Source: JBKECY01 sp047975025 (GTDB taxonomy: Bacteria > Bacillota > Clostridia > Lachnospirales > Lachnospiraceae). From it: a stretch of 64,000 nt of DNA. A program made the translations under genes and the position numbers. The notes below the pieces were generated by a model, which was given only the letters and a program-made list of their open reading frames with translations, had not been told where the DNA came from and did not search any database. The stretch lies in the NCBI GenBank assembly GCA_047975025.1, contig JBKECY010000018.1, positions 1 to 64,000 of the forward strand, written 5' to 3'. Shown here in pieces: positions 1 through 8,040 of the stretch; the first letter of the stretch is position 1, and each line of letters begins with the position of its first letter.

Positions 1-94
1 ATGCCAGCAGAGTAAGCATCGCGAAGGCAAATTTCTCGTTTGGGTTCATATAACGAAGCTTTGAAGTATAAGATAGTTTATCAATAGTCAGCAT
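1..94 (-). CDS. cbiQ: CbiQ, cobalt ECF transporter T component (partial, N-terminus only)
   Basis: The minus strand has an ATG at 94-92 preceded by a GGAAGG ribosome site and stays open to the window edge, giving about 31 residues that begin MLTIDKLSYTSKL. This resembles the start of CbiQ, the transmembrane coupling subunit of the cobalt energy-coupling-factor transporter. It follows cbiM and cbiN in the same direction, which is the usual cbiMNQO order. Only the N-terminus is visible; the rest and the expected ATPase cbiO lie to the left of the window. The assignment leans on gene order as much as on sequence. Confidence 0.75.
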   Translation of the reverse strand, partial: MLTIDKLSYTSKLRYMNPNEKFAFAMLTLLA

Positions 95-121
95 ACGTTT
101 GCTATCCTTCCCGAAAGTTAC

Positions 122-427
122 CTAAGACTGGGTCGTTGCAGCTTTTTCGTTTTTGCTGCGCTCTACCAGCCGCCCCATAAAGAAGAAAAAGATACCGGAA
201 CCAATTGCTGCCTGCAGGCAGAACAGCAGACTTTCGGTCTCACCACCCGGCAGCTCGATCAGAGAAGTAGCCCATGGCTCATAGTCCGGATTGATTTCTG
301 TAATGAGTTCTTCGGCAGCTCCATCGGCTCCGCCAAAATCCGAGTTCTTGATTACCGTAAGCGGAACGACGGCAATGAGAACACAGATCAGTACTAGAAT
401 CAGAATTGTCTTAGCTCTACTCGACAT
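122..427 (-). CDS. cbiN: CbiN, cobalt ECF transporter small membrane component
   Basis: A 101-residue protein with one hydrophobic segment near the N-terminus (about residues 6-26), a periplasmic-type loop containing INPDYEPWATSL, and a second segment near the C-terminus (LFCLQAAIGSGIFFFFMG). This two-helix layout with the NPDYEPW-like loop is typical of CbiN, which works with CbiM as the cobalt-specific part of the transporter. The ATG at 427-425 is chosen over an upstream ATG because GGAGGTG lies just before it. It overlaps the 3' end of cbiM by 11 bases, so the two are probably translationally coupled. Confidence 0.88.
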   Translation of the reverse strand: MSSRAKTILILVLICVLIAVVPLTVIKNSDFGGADGAAEELITEINPDYEPWATSLIELPGGETESLLFCLQAAIGSGIFFFFMGRLVERSKNEKAATTQS

Positions 428-1115
428 GTGCAACACCTCCTTTGAAATAACCAAGCTGTGTCAGCTCAGGTTTGGCATACTTTTCGAGTCCCATAATTAC
501 AATGGCGGAAATGATGCCTTCAATGATTGCCAGCGGTATCTGCGTGATTGCAAATACAGAGAGGAATTTCCCCATAGATGCCGCAACACCGCCTACGGCA
601 GACGGATTTGCAATTGCAAGCTGGAAGCTGGTTACACAGTAGGTAATCAGATCACCCAGTGCGCAGGCAAGGAAGACTGCAACAGGTTTGTTGACTTTAC
701 ACTTTAAGGCGAGCTTATATACGCCAAATGAAACAAACGGTCCGGCAATCGCCATAGAAAATGTATTCGCACCCAACGTAGTAAGTCCGCCATGTGCCAG
801 CAGAATTGCCTGGAACAGCAGTACGATGATGCCGATGATACTCATTGGTGTAGGCCCAAATAAGATGGCACCGAGCCCTGTACCTGTCGGATGAGAGCTG
901 CTGCCCGTAACTGAAGGAATCTTTAACGATGACAGGACAAAAGCGTAGGCGCCTACCATAGCAAAAATAATCAGTGTTTTACGGTGCTGCTTTAATATCG
1001 TTCTGATAGAGTAGAATCCGTATACCAGAAACGGAATGCACAAGACACCCCACAGGATACAAAATCCAATTGGCAGGAAGCCCTCCATAATGTGCATTGC
1101 AATAAGACTAGTCAT
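417..1115 (-). CDS. cbiM: CbiM, cobalt ECF transporter substrate-binding membrane protein
   Basis: A 232-residue polytopic membrane protein. Near the N-terminus it carries MHIMEGFLP, the CbiM/NikM signature whose N-terminal Met-His segment coordinates the metal. Six or so hydrophobic segments follow. CbiM captures Co2+ for corrinoid synthesis and works with CbiN, CbiQ and CbiO. The annotated start puts six residues before the MHIMEG motif; a GGGGG ribosome site precedes it. In many relatives the metal-binding Met-His is close to the mature N-terminus, so processing or a start at 1097 is possible. The B12 riboswitch upstream supports cobalt rather than nickel as substrate. Confidence 0.92.
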   Translation of the reverse strand: MTSLIAMHIMEGFLPIGFCILWGVLCIPFLVYGFYSIRTILKQHRKTLIIFAMVGAYAFVLSSLKIPSVTGSSSHPTGTGLGAILFGPTPMSIIGIIVLLFQAILLAHGGLTTLGANTFSMAIAGPFVSFGVYKLALKCKVNKPVAVFLACALGDLITYCVTSFQLAIANPSAVGGVAASMGKFLSVFAITQIPLAIIEGIISAIVIMGLEKYAKPELTQLGYFKGGVAHVE

Positions 1116-1133
1116 TTGTTACCCCCTTTTCAC

Positions 1134-1178
1134 AAAAAAAATACCGCTGACATCTGCCCCAAAGGCAAATACGGCGGT
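1134..1178 (-). terminator. Riboswitch-controlled intrinsic terminator before cbiM
   Basis: On the minus strand the RNA reads ACCGC, a GC-rich arm, a short loop, the complementary arm and GCGGT (1178-1143), followed by a run of U (1140-1134). It sits between the cobalamin riboswitch and the cbiM ribosome site, so it is the likely expression platform: B12 binding would favour this terminator and shut off cobalt uptake. Confidence 0.85.
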
Positions 1179-1242
1179 GGAATCCTGTATCAATACACGA
1201 CACAACATTACACTCAGCCATCGTTCGTAACTAAAGTGTATA

Positions 1243-1400
1243 CAATATAAGGCAGTTCTTCTGACTTAAGGAGTTATCACCTTTCATTTGCCTTCCCGGG
1301 AAACCCCAGTGACGTAATAAATGAAGACTCGTCCTATACAGTGGCGCGACCGTGTGAGCTTCTACTCACTTCTCTTTTAATTCTTGCGAAACCTTATACG
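1243..1400 (-). ncRNA. Cobalamin riboswitch
   Basis: The minus strand contains the B12-box AGTCAGAAGAACTGCC (1266-1251), a CGCGCCACTGT-type core segment (around 1340) and a GGGAA-type segment (around 1295). The outer stem pairs GTATAAGG (1399-1392) with CCTTATAT (1252-1245). These are the hallmarks of the adenosylcobalamin-sensing aptamer. It lies in the leader of cbiMNQ, upstream of an intrinsic terminator. The element boundaries are estimates from the pairing I can see. Confidence 0.9.
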
Positions 1401-1409
1401 TTATCTGCT

Positions 1410-1438
1410 AGTTTAGCGAACCTGTAAGTAGTTGTCAA
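1410..1438 (-). promoter_or_regulatory. Promoter of the cbiMNQ leader
   Basis: Reading the minus strand, TTGACA (1438-1433), a 17-base spacer and TAAACT (1415-1410) form a near-consensus sigma-A promoter. The predicted start near 1403 falls right at the 5' edge of the riboswitch outer stem. Confidence 0.65.
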
Positions 1439-1483
1439 TAGAAAAAATAAATATTTATGTCGGTCGCCCGTCAGAATTTATAG

Positions 1484-1511
1484 TTTACATTTACATGAAA
1501 TATGATATGAT
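1484..1511 (+). promoter_or_regulatory. Promoter of the hem operon
   Basis: TTTACA (1484-1489), a 16-base spacer and TATGAT (1506-1511) lie about 48 bases before the hemA start codon. No obvious operator or riboswitch is visible between them. This promoter is divergent from the cbiMNQ promoter at 1410-1438. Confidence 0.6.
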
Positions 1512-1558
1512 AAACGATAGTTGGATGATAGTTTAGAAATGTTGAGGGATTTAGTGAT

Positions 1559-2788
1559 ATGAGTATTTCAATGATAGGCATCGATCACAGTCATGCAGGT
1601 GTGGATGTCCGTTCCATCTTCTCCTTTACGCAGAAGCATACAGCGCAGGCAGTGGAAGCGATTGCAGCCAGGGAAGGAATCCTGGGCTGTATCATGATTT
1701 CGACCTGTAACAGAATTGAATTGTGGGTCAGTACAGCGACCAGCTGGAAAGGCTCGCTGTATGATCTGATATGCGCAATAAAGGGGGTCAGCGACCCGTC
1801 CTATGAAGTGTATTTTAGCAAGCGTTCCGGACGTGAGGCGGTAGAGCATCTGTTCCGGCTGGCGGCAGGTCTTAAGTCACAGATTATCGGTGAAGATCAG
1901 ATCATTACGCAGGTAAAGAGCGCACTTTCGCTGGCACGTGAACATTTTGCCACGGATAATATATTGGAAGTGCTGTTTCGAAAAGCAATTACCGCGGGAA
2001 AAAGAATTAAGACTGAAATTGTGTTCCCGAAGGAAAATATGTCTGCGACACATAAAGCACTTGAGCTGGTACAAAAGCAAGGCGTCCGGCTGGACCAGGC
2101 TGTCTGTATGGTCATAGGCAATGGTGAGATGGGAAAGCTGACTGCACAGGCGTTACAGGAAGCCGGTGCAGATGTTACAGTGACGATTCGACAGTACAGA
2201 AGCGGGATTGTTGATATACCGCTGGGGTGCAAACGAATCAATTATGGAGAACGGATGCAGCTGCTCCCCTCATGTGATCTGGTCGTAAGTGCGACAGTAA
2301 GCCCCAACTACACCTTACGGGAGGAACAGTTCGAAACGGTGCAGCTGACGAAGCCGCTGACGCTGATTGATCTGGCCGTACCGCGGGATATTGAAGTCGG
2401 TCTGGCCGCGCATGAGCAGATAACCTTATATGATACAGACAGCCTGAAGACTGATACGATGACGGAGTCATTAAGCGAGAGTATGCAGCAGGCGTCGCTC
2501 ATAGTGGAAAAATATATGGCGGAATTTTACGAATGGTATGAATGCCGCGATTTATTCCCCCGAATCTGTGAGATTCGAGAAGAAGCTGTCAATGATTTGA
2601 ATCTGCGCATTATGAAAAACCTTCAGAAAAGCGGTCTGTCACAGGAGGCAAGGACGCAATTGCTGGAGGCGATCGATACGGCAGCCGGCAAGGTCGTCGG
2701 AAAAATGATTTTCGGATTGCAGGACAGACTGGATCAGGAAAGTTTTCTGCAGTGTGTATCCGGTTTGGAGAAAATATATGAACACTAA
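1559..2788 (+). CDS. hemA: Glutamyl-tRNA reductase
   Basis: A 409-residue enzyme that reduces glutamyl-tRNA(Glu) to glutamate-1-semialdehyde with NADPH, the first committed step of C5-pathway tetrapyrrole synthesis. The STCNRIE motif places the catalytic cysteine at residue 50, and GEDQIITQV (about 111-119) is the family signature. The NADP-binding domain contains VIGNGEMG (about 186-193). The C-terminal helical dimerisation domain follows. It heads an operon of six tightly packed genes. The ribosome site before ATG is weak (GAGGGA, about 10 bases upstream). Confidence 0.95.
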   Translation: MSISMIGIDHSHAGVDVRSIFSFTQKHTAQAVEAIAAREGILGCIMISTCNRIELWVSTATSWKGSLYDLICAIKGVSDPSYEVYFSKRSGREAVEHLFRLAAGLKSQIIGEDQIITQVKSALSLAREHFATDNILEVLFRKAITAGKRIKTEIVFPKENMSATHKALELVQKQGVRLDQAVCMVIGNGEMGKLTAQALQEAGADVTVTIRQYRSGIVDIPLGCKRINYGERMQLLPSCDLVVSATVSPNYTLREEQFETVQLTKPLTLIDLAVPRDIEVGLAAHEQITLYDTDSLKTDTMTESLSESMQQASLIVEKYMAEFYEWYECRDLFPRICEIREEAVNDLNLRIMKNLQKSGLSQEARTQLLEAIDTAAGKVVGKMIFGLQDRLDQESFLQCVSGLEKIYEH

Positions 2789-3239
2789 GCGTTTTTTTCC
2801 CATGTTCTTTGATATTAGTCAGACCAGAATTCTAATTGTAGGAGCAGGAACTATTGCGACAAGGCGTATTGAAGCGTTACTGGAATTCGCCAGGTCGCTT
2901 GAAGTAGTGGCTGTTGAAGCAACTTCTTCAATATATGAGTGGGAAGAGCAGGGGCATCTGCTGCTAAAGCAGCGGAAGTTTGTCTGGGAAGATTTACAGG
3001 ACAAGGAACTGGTGCTTGCAATTACAGATGATGCAGCGCTTAACGGCAGAATTGGACAGGAATGCAAAAAGCGCGGAATTCTGGTCAATGTGGCCAGTGA
3101 TAAAAGCCTGTGTGATTTTCATTTCCCGGGACTGGTACTAGAGGATGAGATTGTCATTGGTATCAATGCCGGAGGGCAAAATCATCGAAAAGCAAAAGCC
3201 ATCAAGGCAAAAATCAAGGCAGCACTTTCAAAAGAATAA
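2778..3239 (+). CDS. Precorrin-2 dehydrogenase (Met8/CysG N-terminal type)
   Basis: A 153-residue protein starting MNTKRFFPMFFDI with a Rossmann glycine motif VGAGTIATRR (about 20-29). It resembles the NAD-dependent dehydrogenase domain of CysG/Met8/SirC, which oxidises precorrin-2 to sirohydrochlorin. The C-terminal chelatase/helical domain is short, so ferro- or cobalto-chelation is uncertain. The ATG at 2778 overlaps hemA by 11 bases, and a longer reading from 2754 would sit entirely inside hemA. Next to cobA-hemD it would complete the branch from uroporphyrinogen III to sirohydrochlorin, used for siroheme or B12. Confidence 0.85.
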   Translation: MNTKRFFPMFFDISQTRILIVGAGTIATRRIEALLEFARSLEVVAVEATSSIYEWEEQGHLLLKQRKFVWEDLQDKELVLAITDDAALNGRIGQECKKRGILVNVASDKSLCDFHFPGLVLEDEIVIGINAGGQNHRKAKAIKAKIKAALSKE

Positions 3240-3269
3240 TTACTATAAAACAGAAATAATGAGGGCAAG

Positions 3270-4178
3270 ATGGACAGAAAAAGTATTACAATAGGCAGCC
3301 GGGAGAGCAAGCTGGCGGTAGTGCAAAGCAAAAAACTGATGGAGTTTCTGCAGCAGACGTATCCGGACATGGAGGTGCAGCTGCTGACCATGAAAACGAC
3401 CGGGGACAAGATTCTGGACAGAACGTTGGATAAGGTGGGAGGCAAAGGACTCTTTGTGAAGGAACTGGATGTTGCCTTGGCAGAAAAAAGAAGTGATGTG
3501 TCGGTGCACAGTGTCAAGGATATGCCGATGGAGGTCAATGAAGCGCTTCCCATCGTTGCATTTTCGAAACGCGAGGATGCAGCGGATGTATTGATTCTGC
3601 CCAAAGGTGCCGCTTCCTACGACGAAACACTGCCGATTGGTACCTCGAGCCTTCGAAGGATTCTGCAGTTAAAGCAAATCTATCCGAACGCTGTCTGCAA
3701 GAGCATTCGCGGAAATGTAATTACCAGGCTTGAGAAGCTGGACCGCGGAGAATACGGAGCCTTGGTGCTTGCTGCTGCCGGGGTCAGACGTCTGGGGCTG
3801 CAGGACAGAATCAGCCGTATATTTACGCCGGAAGAAATGCTGCCGGCTGCCGGGCAGGGGATACTGGCCGTACAGGGGCGGCAAGGTGAGGATTACTCCT
3901 GTCTTGCGGGATTTGCAGATGAGGAAGGGACGTATATGGCTTTGGCAGAGCGTGCCTTTGTCCGGTATCTGGATGGCGGATGTACTTCGCCTGTGGCCGC
4001 ACACGCCCGCATTTTAGGAGAGCAGCTGCTGCTCTGGGGCTTATATTATCAGGAAAGTACAGGACAATATTTCAAAGACAGTATCACAGGCAGCGTGCAG
4101 GAGGCCGCCCGGCTGGGCGAACAGCTTGCAGAGCGTATGAAGAATACATATGAGGTGAACAGCGATGAAGACAGGTAA
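3270..4178 (+). CDS. hemC: Porphobilinogen deaminase (hydroxymethylbilane synthase)
   Basis: A 302-residue enzyme that joins four porphobilinogen molecules into hydroxymethylbilane. It begins with GSRESKLAVVQ, and VHSVKDMP (about residues 78-85) holds the conserved catalytic-site Lys-Asp. LDGGCTSPV places the cysteine that carries the dipyrromethane cofactor at residue 238. Length is normal for the family. The 3' end overlaps the next gene by 14 bases, indicating coupled translation. Confidence 0.96.
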   Translation: MDRKSITIGSRESKLAVVQSKKLMEFLQQTYPDMEVQLLTMKTTGDKILDRTLDKVGGKGLFVKELDVALAEKRSDVSVHSVKDMPMEVNEALPIVAFSKREDAADVLILPKGAASYDETLPIGTSSLRRILQLKQIYPNAVCKSIRGNVITRLEKLDRGEYGALVLAAAGVRRLGLQDRISRIFTPEEMLPAAGQGILAVQGRQGEDYSCLAGFADEEGTYMALAERAFVRYLDGGCTSPVAAHARILGEQLLLWGLYYQESTGQYFKDSITGSVQEAARLGEQLAERMKNTYEVNSDEDR

Positions 4179-5676
4179 AGTATGGCTGGTGGGAGCCGGC
4201 CCGGGAGATGCAGGGCTTTTTACAATCAAAGGCAGGGATGTACTGGAGCAGGCAGAGGTTGTTGTTTACGACAGCCTGGTAGGGCAGGGCATCCTGGCGA
4301 TGATACCGGAGCATGCGAAAGCAGTCAACGTAGGAAAGCGCTCTAATAACCATACGATGCCGCAGGAAGAAATCAATCAACTTCTGGTACGGGAGGCGCA
4401 GGCAGGTGCGAAAGTAGTACGGTTAAAAGGTGGAGATCCCTTTCTCTTTGGCCGCGGAGGGGAAGAGCTTGAACTGCTGCAGGAAGCAGGGATTCCCTAT
4501 GAAGTCGTACCGGGCATCACATCACCGCTGGCTGTGCCGGCGTATAACGGGATTCCGGTGACACACAGGGATTACTGCTCCTCTATGCACATTATTACAG
4601 GGCATAAACGTGCAGGAGCCTCCTATGACATAGATTTTGAAGCACTGATCAAGACCCGCGGAACACTTGTGTTTTTGATGGGAATCAGTGCGCTTGCCGA
4701 TATTCAAAAAGGTCTGCTGGATGCAGGAATCGCACCGGATATGCCTGCTGCCGTACTGCAGCAGGGAACTACAGCCGGACAAAAGCGAATCGTATCTACG
4801 GTTGCAGATATCGTGCGCAGGGTACAGGAGGAAGGCATTGAAACTCCGGCAATCATTGTAGTGGGACGTGTCTGCGAACTGGCAGATAAATTTGCCTGGT
4901 ATGAAAAACTGCCGCTGGCCGGGTACAAAGTGGTAGTGACAAGACCGCGGCAGCTGATTTCAAGAATGGCTCATTCTCTGCGTGAGCAGGGCGCCGAAGT
5001 GATTGAACTGCCTGCCATACGCACACAGGCACTCTTAGACCAGAGCAGACTGCAGGAAGCAATTGCGCATATTGCCGGCTATCAGTGGATTGTATTCACA
5101 AGCCCGACCGGAGTACGGGTCTTTTTTGAAGAATTAAATAAGCTTCGCAAGGATGTGCGGACACTGGCAGCGCTTAAAATTGCAGTAGTCGGTGAAGGAA
5201 CCAGAAAAGAAGTGGAGAAATACGGTCTTCTGGTTGATTTTATCCCTTCCGTATACGATGGAACCCACTTAGGGGCAGAACTTGCGGCTATTTGTGATCC
5301 GCAGGATCATATACTGATACCAAGAGCCAGTCTTGGAAATGAAGAATTGGTAGAAGAATTGCAAAAGAAAGTACAGGGAGCCATAGATGATATTGCGACC
5401 TATGAAACCATCTACTATTCTTCCGATATCATCGATGAGAAAGATGCGTTTGAGAATGGTAAAGTGGATTGCGCTGTGTTTACCAGTGCGTCTACGGTTC
5501 GAGGATTTGCCGAGGCAACAAAAGGACTTGATTATTCCAAAGTACACGCCGCCTGTATAGGCAGACAGACGCAAGAAGCAGCAGATGCTTATGGCATGAA
5601 GACGTTTGTGGCTGAAAAAGCAACGATTGAAAGCGTTGTAAAGCTGGTGGCGGAAATGAAACAGAAGAAAGATTGA
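4165..5676 (+). CDS. cobA-hemD: Uroporphyrinogen-III C-methyltransferase / uroporphyrinogen-III synthase fusion
   Basis: A 503-residue bifunctional protein. Residues 1 to about 245 are a SAM-dependent methyltransferase of the CobA/CysG-C type: VGAGPGDAGLFTIKG near the start, then VRLKGGDPFLFGRGGEE. The rest is a HemD-type uroporphyrinogen-III synthase, with a FTSPTGVR segment and a CAVFTSASTVRGF segment. It would close hydroxymethylbilane to uroporphyrinogen III and methylate it to precorrin-2. This fusion is common in Clostridia. It steers the pathway away from protoheme, as no hemE follows. Confidence 0.94.
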   Translation: MKTGKVWLVGAGPGDAGLFTIKGRDVLEQAEVVVYDSLVGQGILAMIPEHAKAVNVGKRSNNHTMPQEEINQLLVREAQAGAKVVRLKGGDPFLFGRGGEELELLQEAGIPYEVVPGITSPLAVPAYNGIPVTHRDYCSSMHIITGHKRAGASYDIDFEALIKTRGTLVFLMGISALADIQKGLLDAGIAPDMPAAVLQQGTTAGQKRIVSTVADIVRRVQEEGIETPAIIVVGRVCELADKFAWYEKLPLAGYKVVVTRPRQLISRMAHSLREQGAEVIELPAIRTQALLDQSRLQEAIAHIAGYQWIVFTSPTGVRVFFEELNKLRKDVRTLAALKIAVVGEGTRKEVEKYGLLVDFIPSVYDGTHLGAELAAICDPQDHILIPRASLGNEELVEELQKKVQGAIDDIATYETIYYSSDIIDEKDAFENGKVDCAVFTSASTVRGFAEATKGLDYSKVHAACIGRQTQEAADAYGMKTFVAEKATIESVVKLVAEMKQKKD

Positions 5677-5702
5677 CAGTACGCAGCACAGGAGGTAGAG
5701 GT

Positions 5703-6680
5703 ATGTTGCAAAGACCCAGACGTTTACGCAGTTCAGAGACAATTCGCAAAATGGCACGAGAGACCAGAATGGACGCTTCTTCACTGATTTATCCGATTTT
5801 TGTAACAGTAGGGGACAAAATCAAAGAAGAAATTTCCACGATGCCCGGCCAGTACCGGTATAGCCTTGATATGCTTCCCTATGAACTCGAAGAGATCAAA
5901 AGAGCGGGCGTCGGCAGTATCATGCTGTTTGGAATTCCTAAGAACAAGGATGAGCAGGGCAGCGGTGCCTATGCGGCAAATGGGATTGTGCAGGAAGCTC
6001 TTCGGGTCAGTAAAAAGGAAATGCCGGAGCTCTACTGTATTACGGATGTCTGTATGTGTGAGTATACTTCACATGGACATTGCGGTATTTTGCGTGGTCA
6101 TACGGTCGATAATGATGCGACACTTCCGTATCTGGCAGATACCGCCTTGTCTCATGTACAGGCAGGTGCTGATATGGTAGCACCCTCGGACATGATGGAT
6201 GGGCGGGTACTGGCGATTCGTGAACGGCTGGATGCGAATCACTATACGCAAATCCCGATTATGTCATATGCGGTCAAATATGCGTCGGCCTTTTACGGCC
6301 CGTTCAGAGAGGCGGCAGATTCTGCGCCCGCATTTGGTGACAGACAAGGCTACCAGATGGATTATCATAACGCCAAAGAAGGGATCAAGGAAGCTCTGCT
6401 GGATATTCAGGAAGGCGCTGATATCATCATGGTAAAGCCTGCACTTTCGTATCTGGATGTGATCCGCAGAGTTGCTGACCAAATACATCTGCCTGTGGCA
6501 GCGTATAGCGTAAGCGGTGAATATGCCATGGTTAAAGCAGCGGCACAATTGGGCTATATTGAAGAAGCTAAAATCATCTGTGAAATGGCAGTCAGTACCT
6601 ATCGGGCAGGAGCCGATATTTATCTGACGTATTTTGCCAAAGAGCTGGCTGGTTATATGAAGGAAGGGAGAATCGGGTAA
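5703..6680 (+). CDS. hemB: Delta-aminolevulinic acid dehydratase (porphobilinogen synthase)
   Basis: A 325-residue enzyme that condenses two 5-aminolevulinate molecules to porphobilinogen. Visible family features are the metal-binding region around DVCMCEYTSHGHCGI with three cysteines/histidine (zinc-dependent type), MSYAVKYASAFYGPFR with the catalytic lysine, and IMVKPALSYLD with the second active-site lysine. The ATG at 5703 follows AGGAGGTAGAGGT; an upstream ATG at 5673 in the same frame would overlap cobA-hemD and has no such site. The stop overlaps the hemL start (TAATG). Confidence 0.96.
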   Translation: MLQRPRRLRSSETIRKMARETRMDASSLIYPIFVTVGDKIKEEISTMPGQYRYSLDMLPYELEEIKRAGVGSIMLFGIPKNKDEQGSGAYAANGIVQEALRVSKKEMPELYCITDVCMCEYTSHGHCGILRGHTVDNDATLPYLADTALSHVQAGADMVAPSDMMDGRVLAIRERLDANHYTQIPIMSYAVKYASAFYGPFREAADSAPAFGDRQGYQMDYHNAKEGIKEALLDIQEGADIIMVKPALSYLDVIRRVADQIHLPVAAYSVSGEYAMVKAAAQLGYIEEAKIICEMAVSTYRAGADIYLTYFAKELAGYMKEGRIG

Positions 6681-7969
6681 TGGGAGAGAACAAGCGGTCA
6701 AAAGAATTGATGCAGCGGGCGGTTGCCTGCATTCCCGGAGGTGTGAACAGCCCGGTACGCGCGTATGGAGCCGTACATGAGACGCCCAGATTCATAGAGC
6801 GGGCAAGCGGAAGCCATATCTTTGATGTGGATGGAAATGAATATATCGACTATATTGACTCATGGGGACCCTGTATTCTGGGGCATAACCATGAATTGAT
6901 TCGTGAGAATGTCATCAAAGCCTGTGAAAAGGGATTAAGCTTTGGGTGTGCCACTGAGACTGAAGTGCAGATGGCCGAATTTATCACAGAACATATACCT
7001 TGGATTGAAAGCGTGCGTATGGTGAATTCAGGTACAGAGGCAGTTATGAGTGCCTTGCGGCTGGCACGCGGCTATACCGGTCGTGACAAAATCATCAAAT
7101 TTGCCGGCTGCTATCATGGGCATAGTGATTCCATGCTGGTCAGTGCCGGTTCCGGTGTAATGGTAAGCGGCGTACCTGACAGCGCAGGTGTGACGAAAGG
7201 GTGTACGAAGGACACAATGACGGCCATCTATAATGATCTAAGCAGTGTGGAACGCCTGCTCGAAGAGGCACCGGGAGAAGTGGCGGCGGTCATCCTTGAG
7301 CCGATAGGTGCCAATATGGGAGTCGTACTCCCACAGGATGGATTCTTACAGGGCGTAAGAGAACTGTGTGACCGGCATAATGTGCTGCTGATCTTCGACG
7401 AAGTTATTACAGGCTTTCGGATTGGGTTTACAGGAGCCGCCGGCCATTTCGGTGTTCACCCGGATCTTGTGACCTACGGTAAAATTATTGGAGCCGGCAT
7501 GCCGGTAGGTGCTTATGGCGGCAGGAAAGAAATTATGGAAATGGTAGCACCGGTAGGCCCTGTCTATCAGGCGGGGACGCTAAGCGGCAATCCGATTGCG
7601 ATGACGGCGGGGCTGACACAGCTGCAGCTTTTATGGGAGAATTCGTCCGTCTATCTGGAGCTGACTTCCAAAGCACAGACTTTGTTCGAAGGAATGAAAG
7701 AGATCCTTACACGCCATGAATATGCTTATACTTTAAATTATTATGCCTCGCTGGGCTCCCTCTTTTTTACAGAGTCTCCGGTCGTGGAGTATCAATCGGC
7801 CAAGACGGCAGATACAAAAGCCTATGCGGACTATTTCCTGTATTTACTGAATCATGGGATTCATCTGGCACCGGCGCAGTTCGAGGCAATGTTCCTTTCG
7901 GCGGCCCATAGCAGCGAAGATATCAGCAAAACGTTGGAAATCGTCGATGGGTACTTTAAAAACCTGTAA
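6680..7969 (+). CDS. hemL: Glutamate-1-semialdehyde 2,1-aminomutase
   Basis: A 429-residue PLP enzyme converting glutamate-1-semialdehyde to 5-aminolevulinate. The N-terminal IPGGVNSPVRA, the LIFDEVITGFR segment with the PLP-ring aspartate, and TYGKIIGAGMPVGA with the Schiff-base lysine at residue 268 are all present. Its ATG shares a base with the hemB stop. It closes the hem operon. The operon therefore carries every step from glutamyl-tRNA to uroporphyrinogen III. Confidence 0.96.
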   Translation: MGENKRSKELMQRAVACIPGGVNSPVRAYGAVHETPRFIERASGSHIFDVDGNEYIDYIDSWGPCILGHNHELIRENVIKACEKGLSFGCATETEVQMAEFITEHIPWIESVRMVNSGTEAVMSALRLARGYTGRDKIIKFAGCYHGHSDSMLVSAGSGVMVSGVPDSAGVTKGCTKDTMTAIYNDLSSVERLLEEAPGEVAAVILEPIGANMGVVLPQDGFLQGVRELCDRHNVLLIFDEVITGFRIGFTGAAGHFGVHPDLVTYGKIIGAGMPVGAYGGRKEIMEMVAPVGPVYQAGTLSGNPIAMTAGLTQLQLLWENSSVYLELTSKAQTLFEGMKEILTRHEYAYTLNYYASLGSLFFTESPVVEYQSAKTADTKAYADYFLYLLNHGIHLAPAQFEAMFLSAAHSSEDISKTLEIVDGYFKNL

Positions 7970-7983
7970 AAAGGTGGTATATT
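7955..7983 (+). promoter_or_regulatory. Candidate promoter of the LacI-family regulator
   Basis: TTTAAA (7955-7960), 17-base spacer, TATATT (7978-7983), 57 bases before the GTG start of the regulator. It overlaps the end of hemL. The match is moderate. Confidence 0.4.
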
Positions 7984-8040
7984 ATTCTGAAAAGATTGTA
8001 GCGTTATAGCAAACAGCCAACTTTAAGGAGGTGACGGAGC

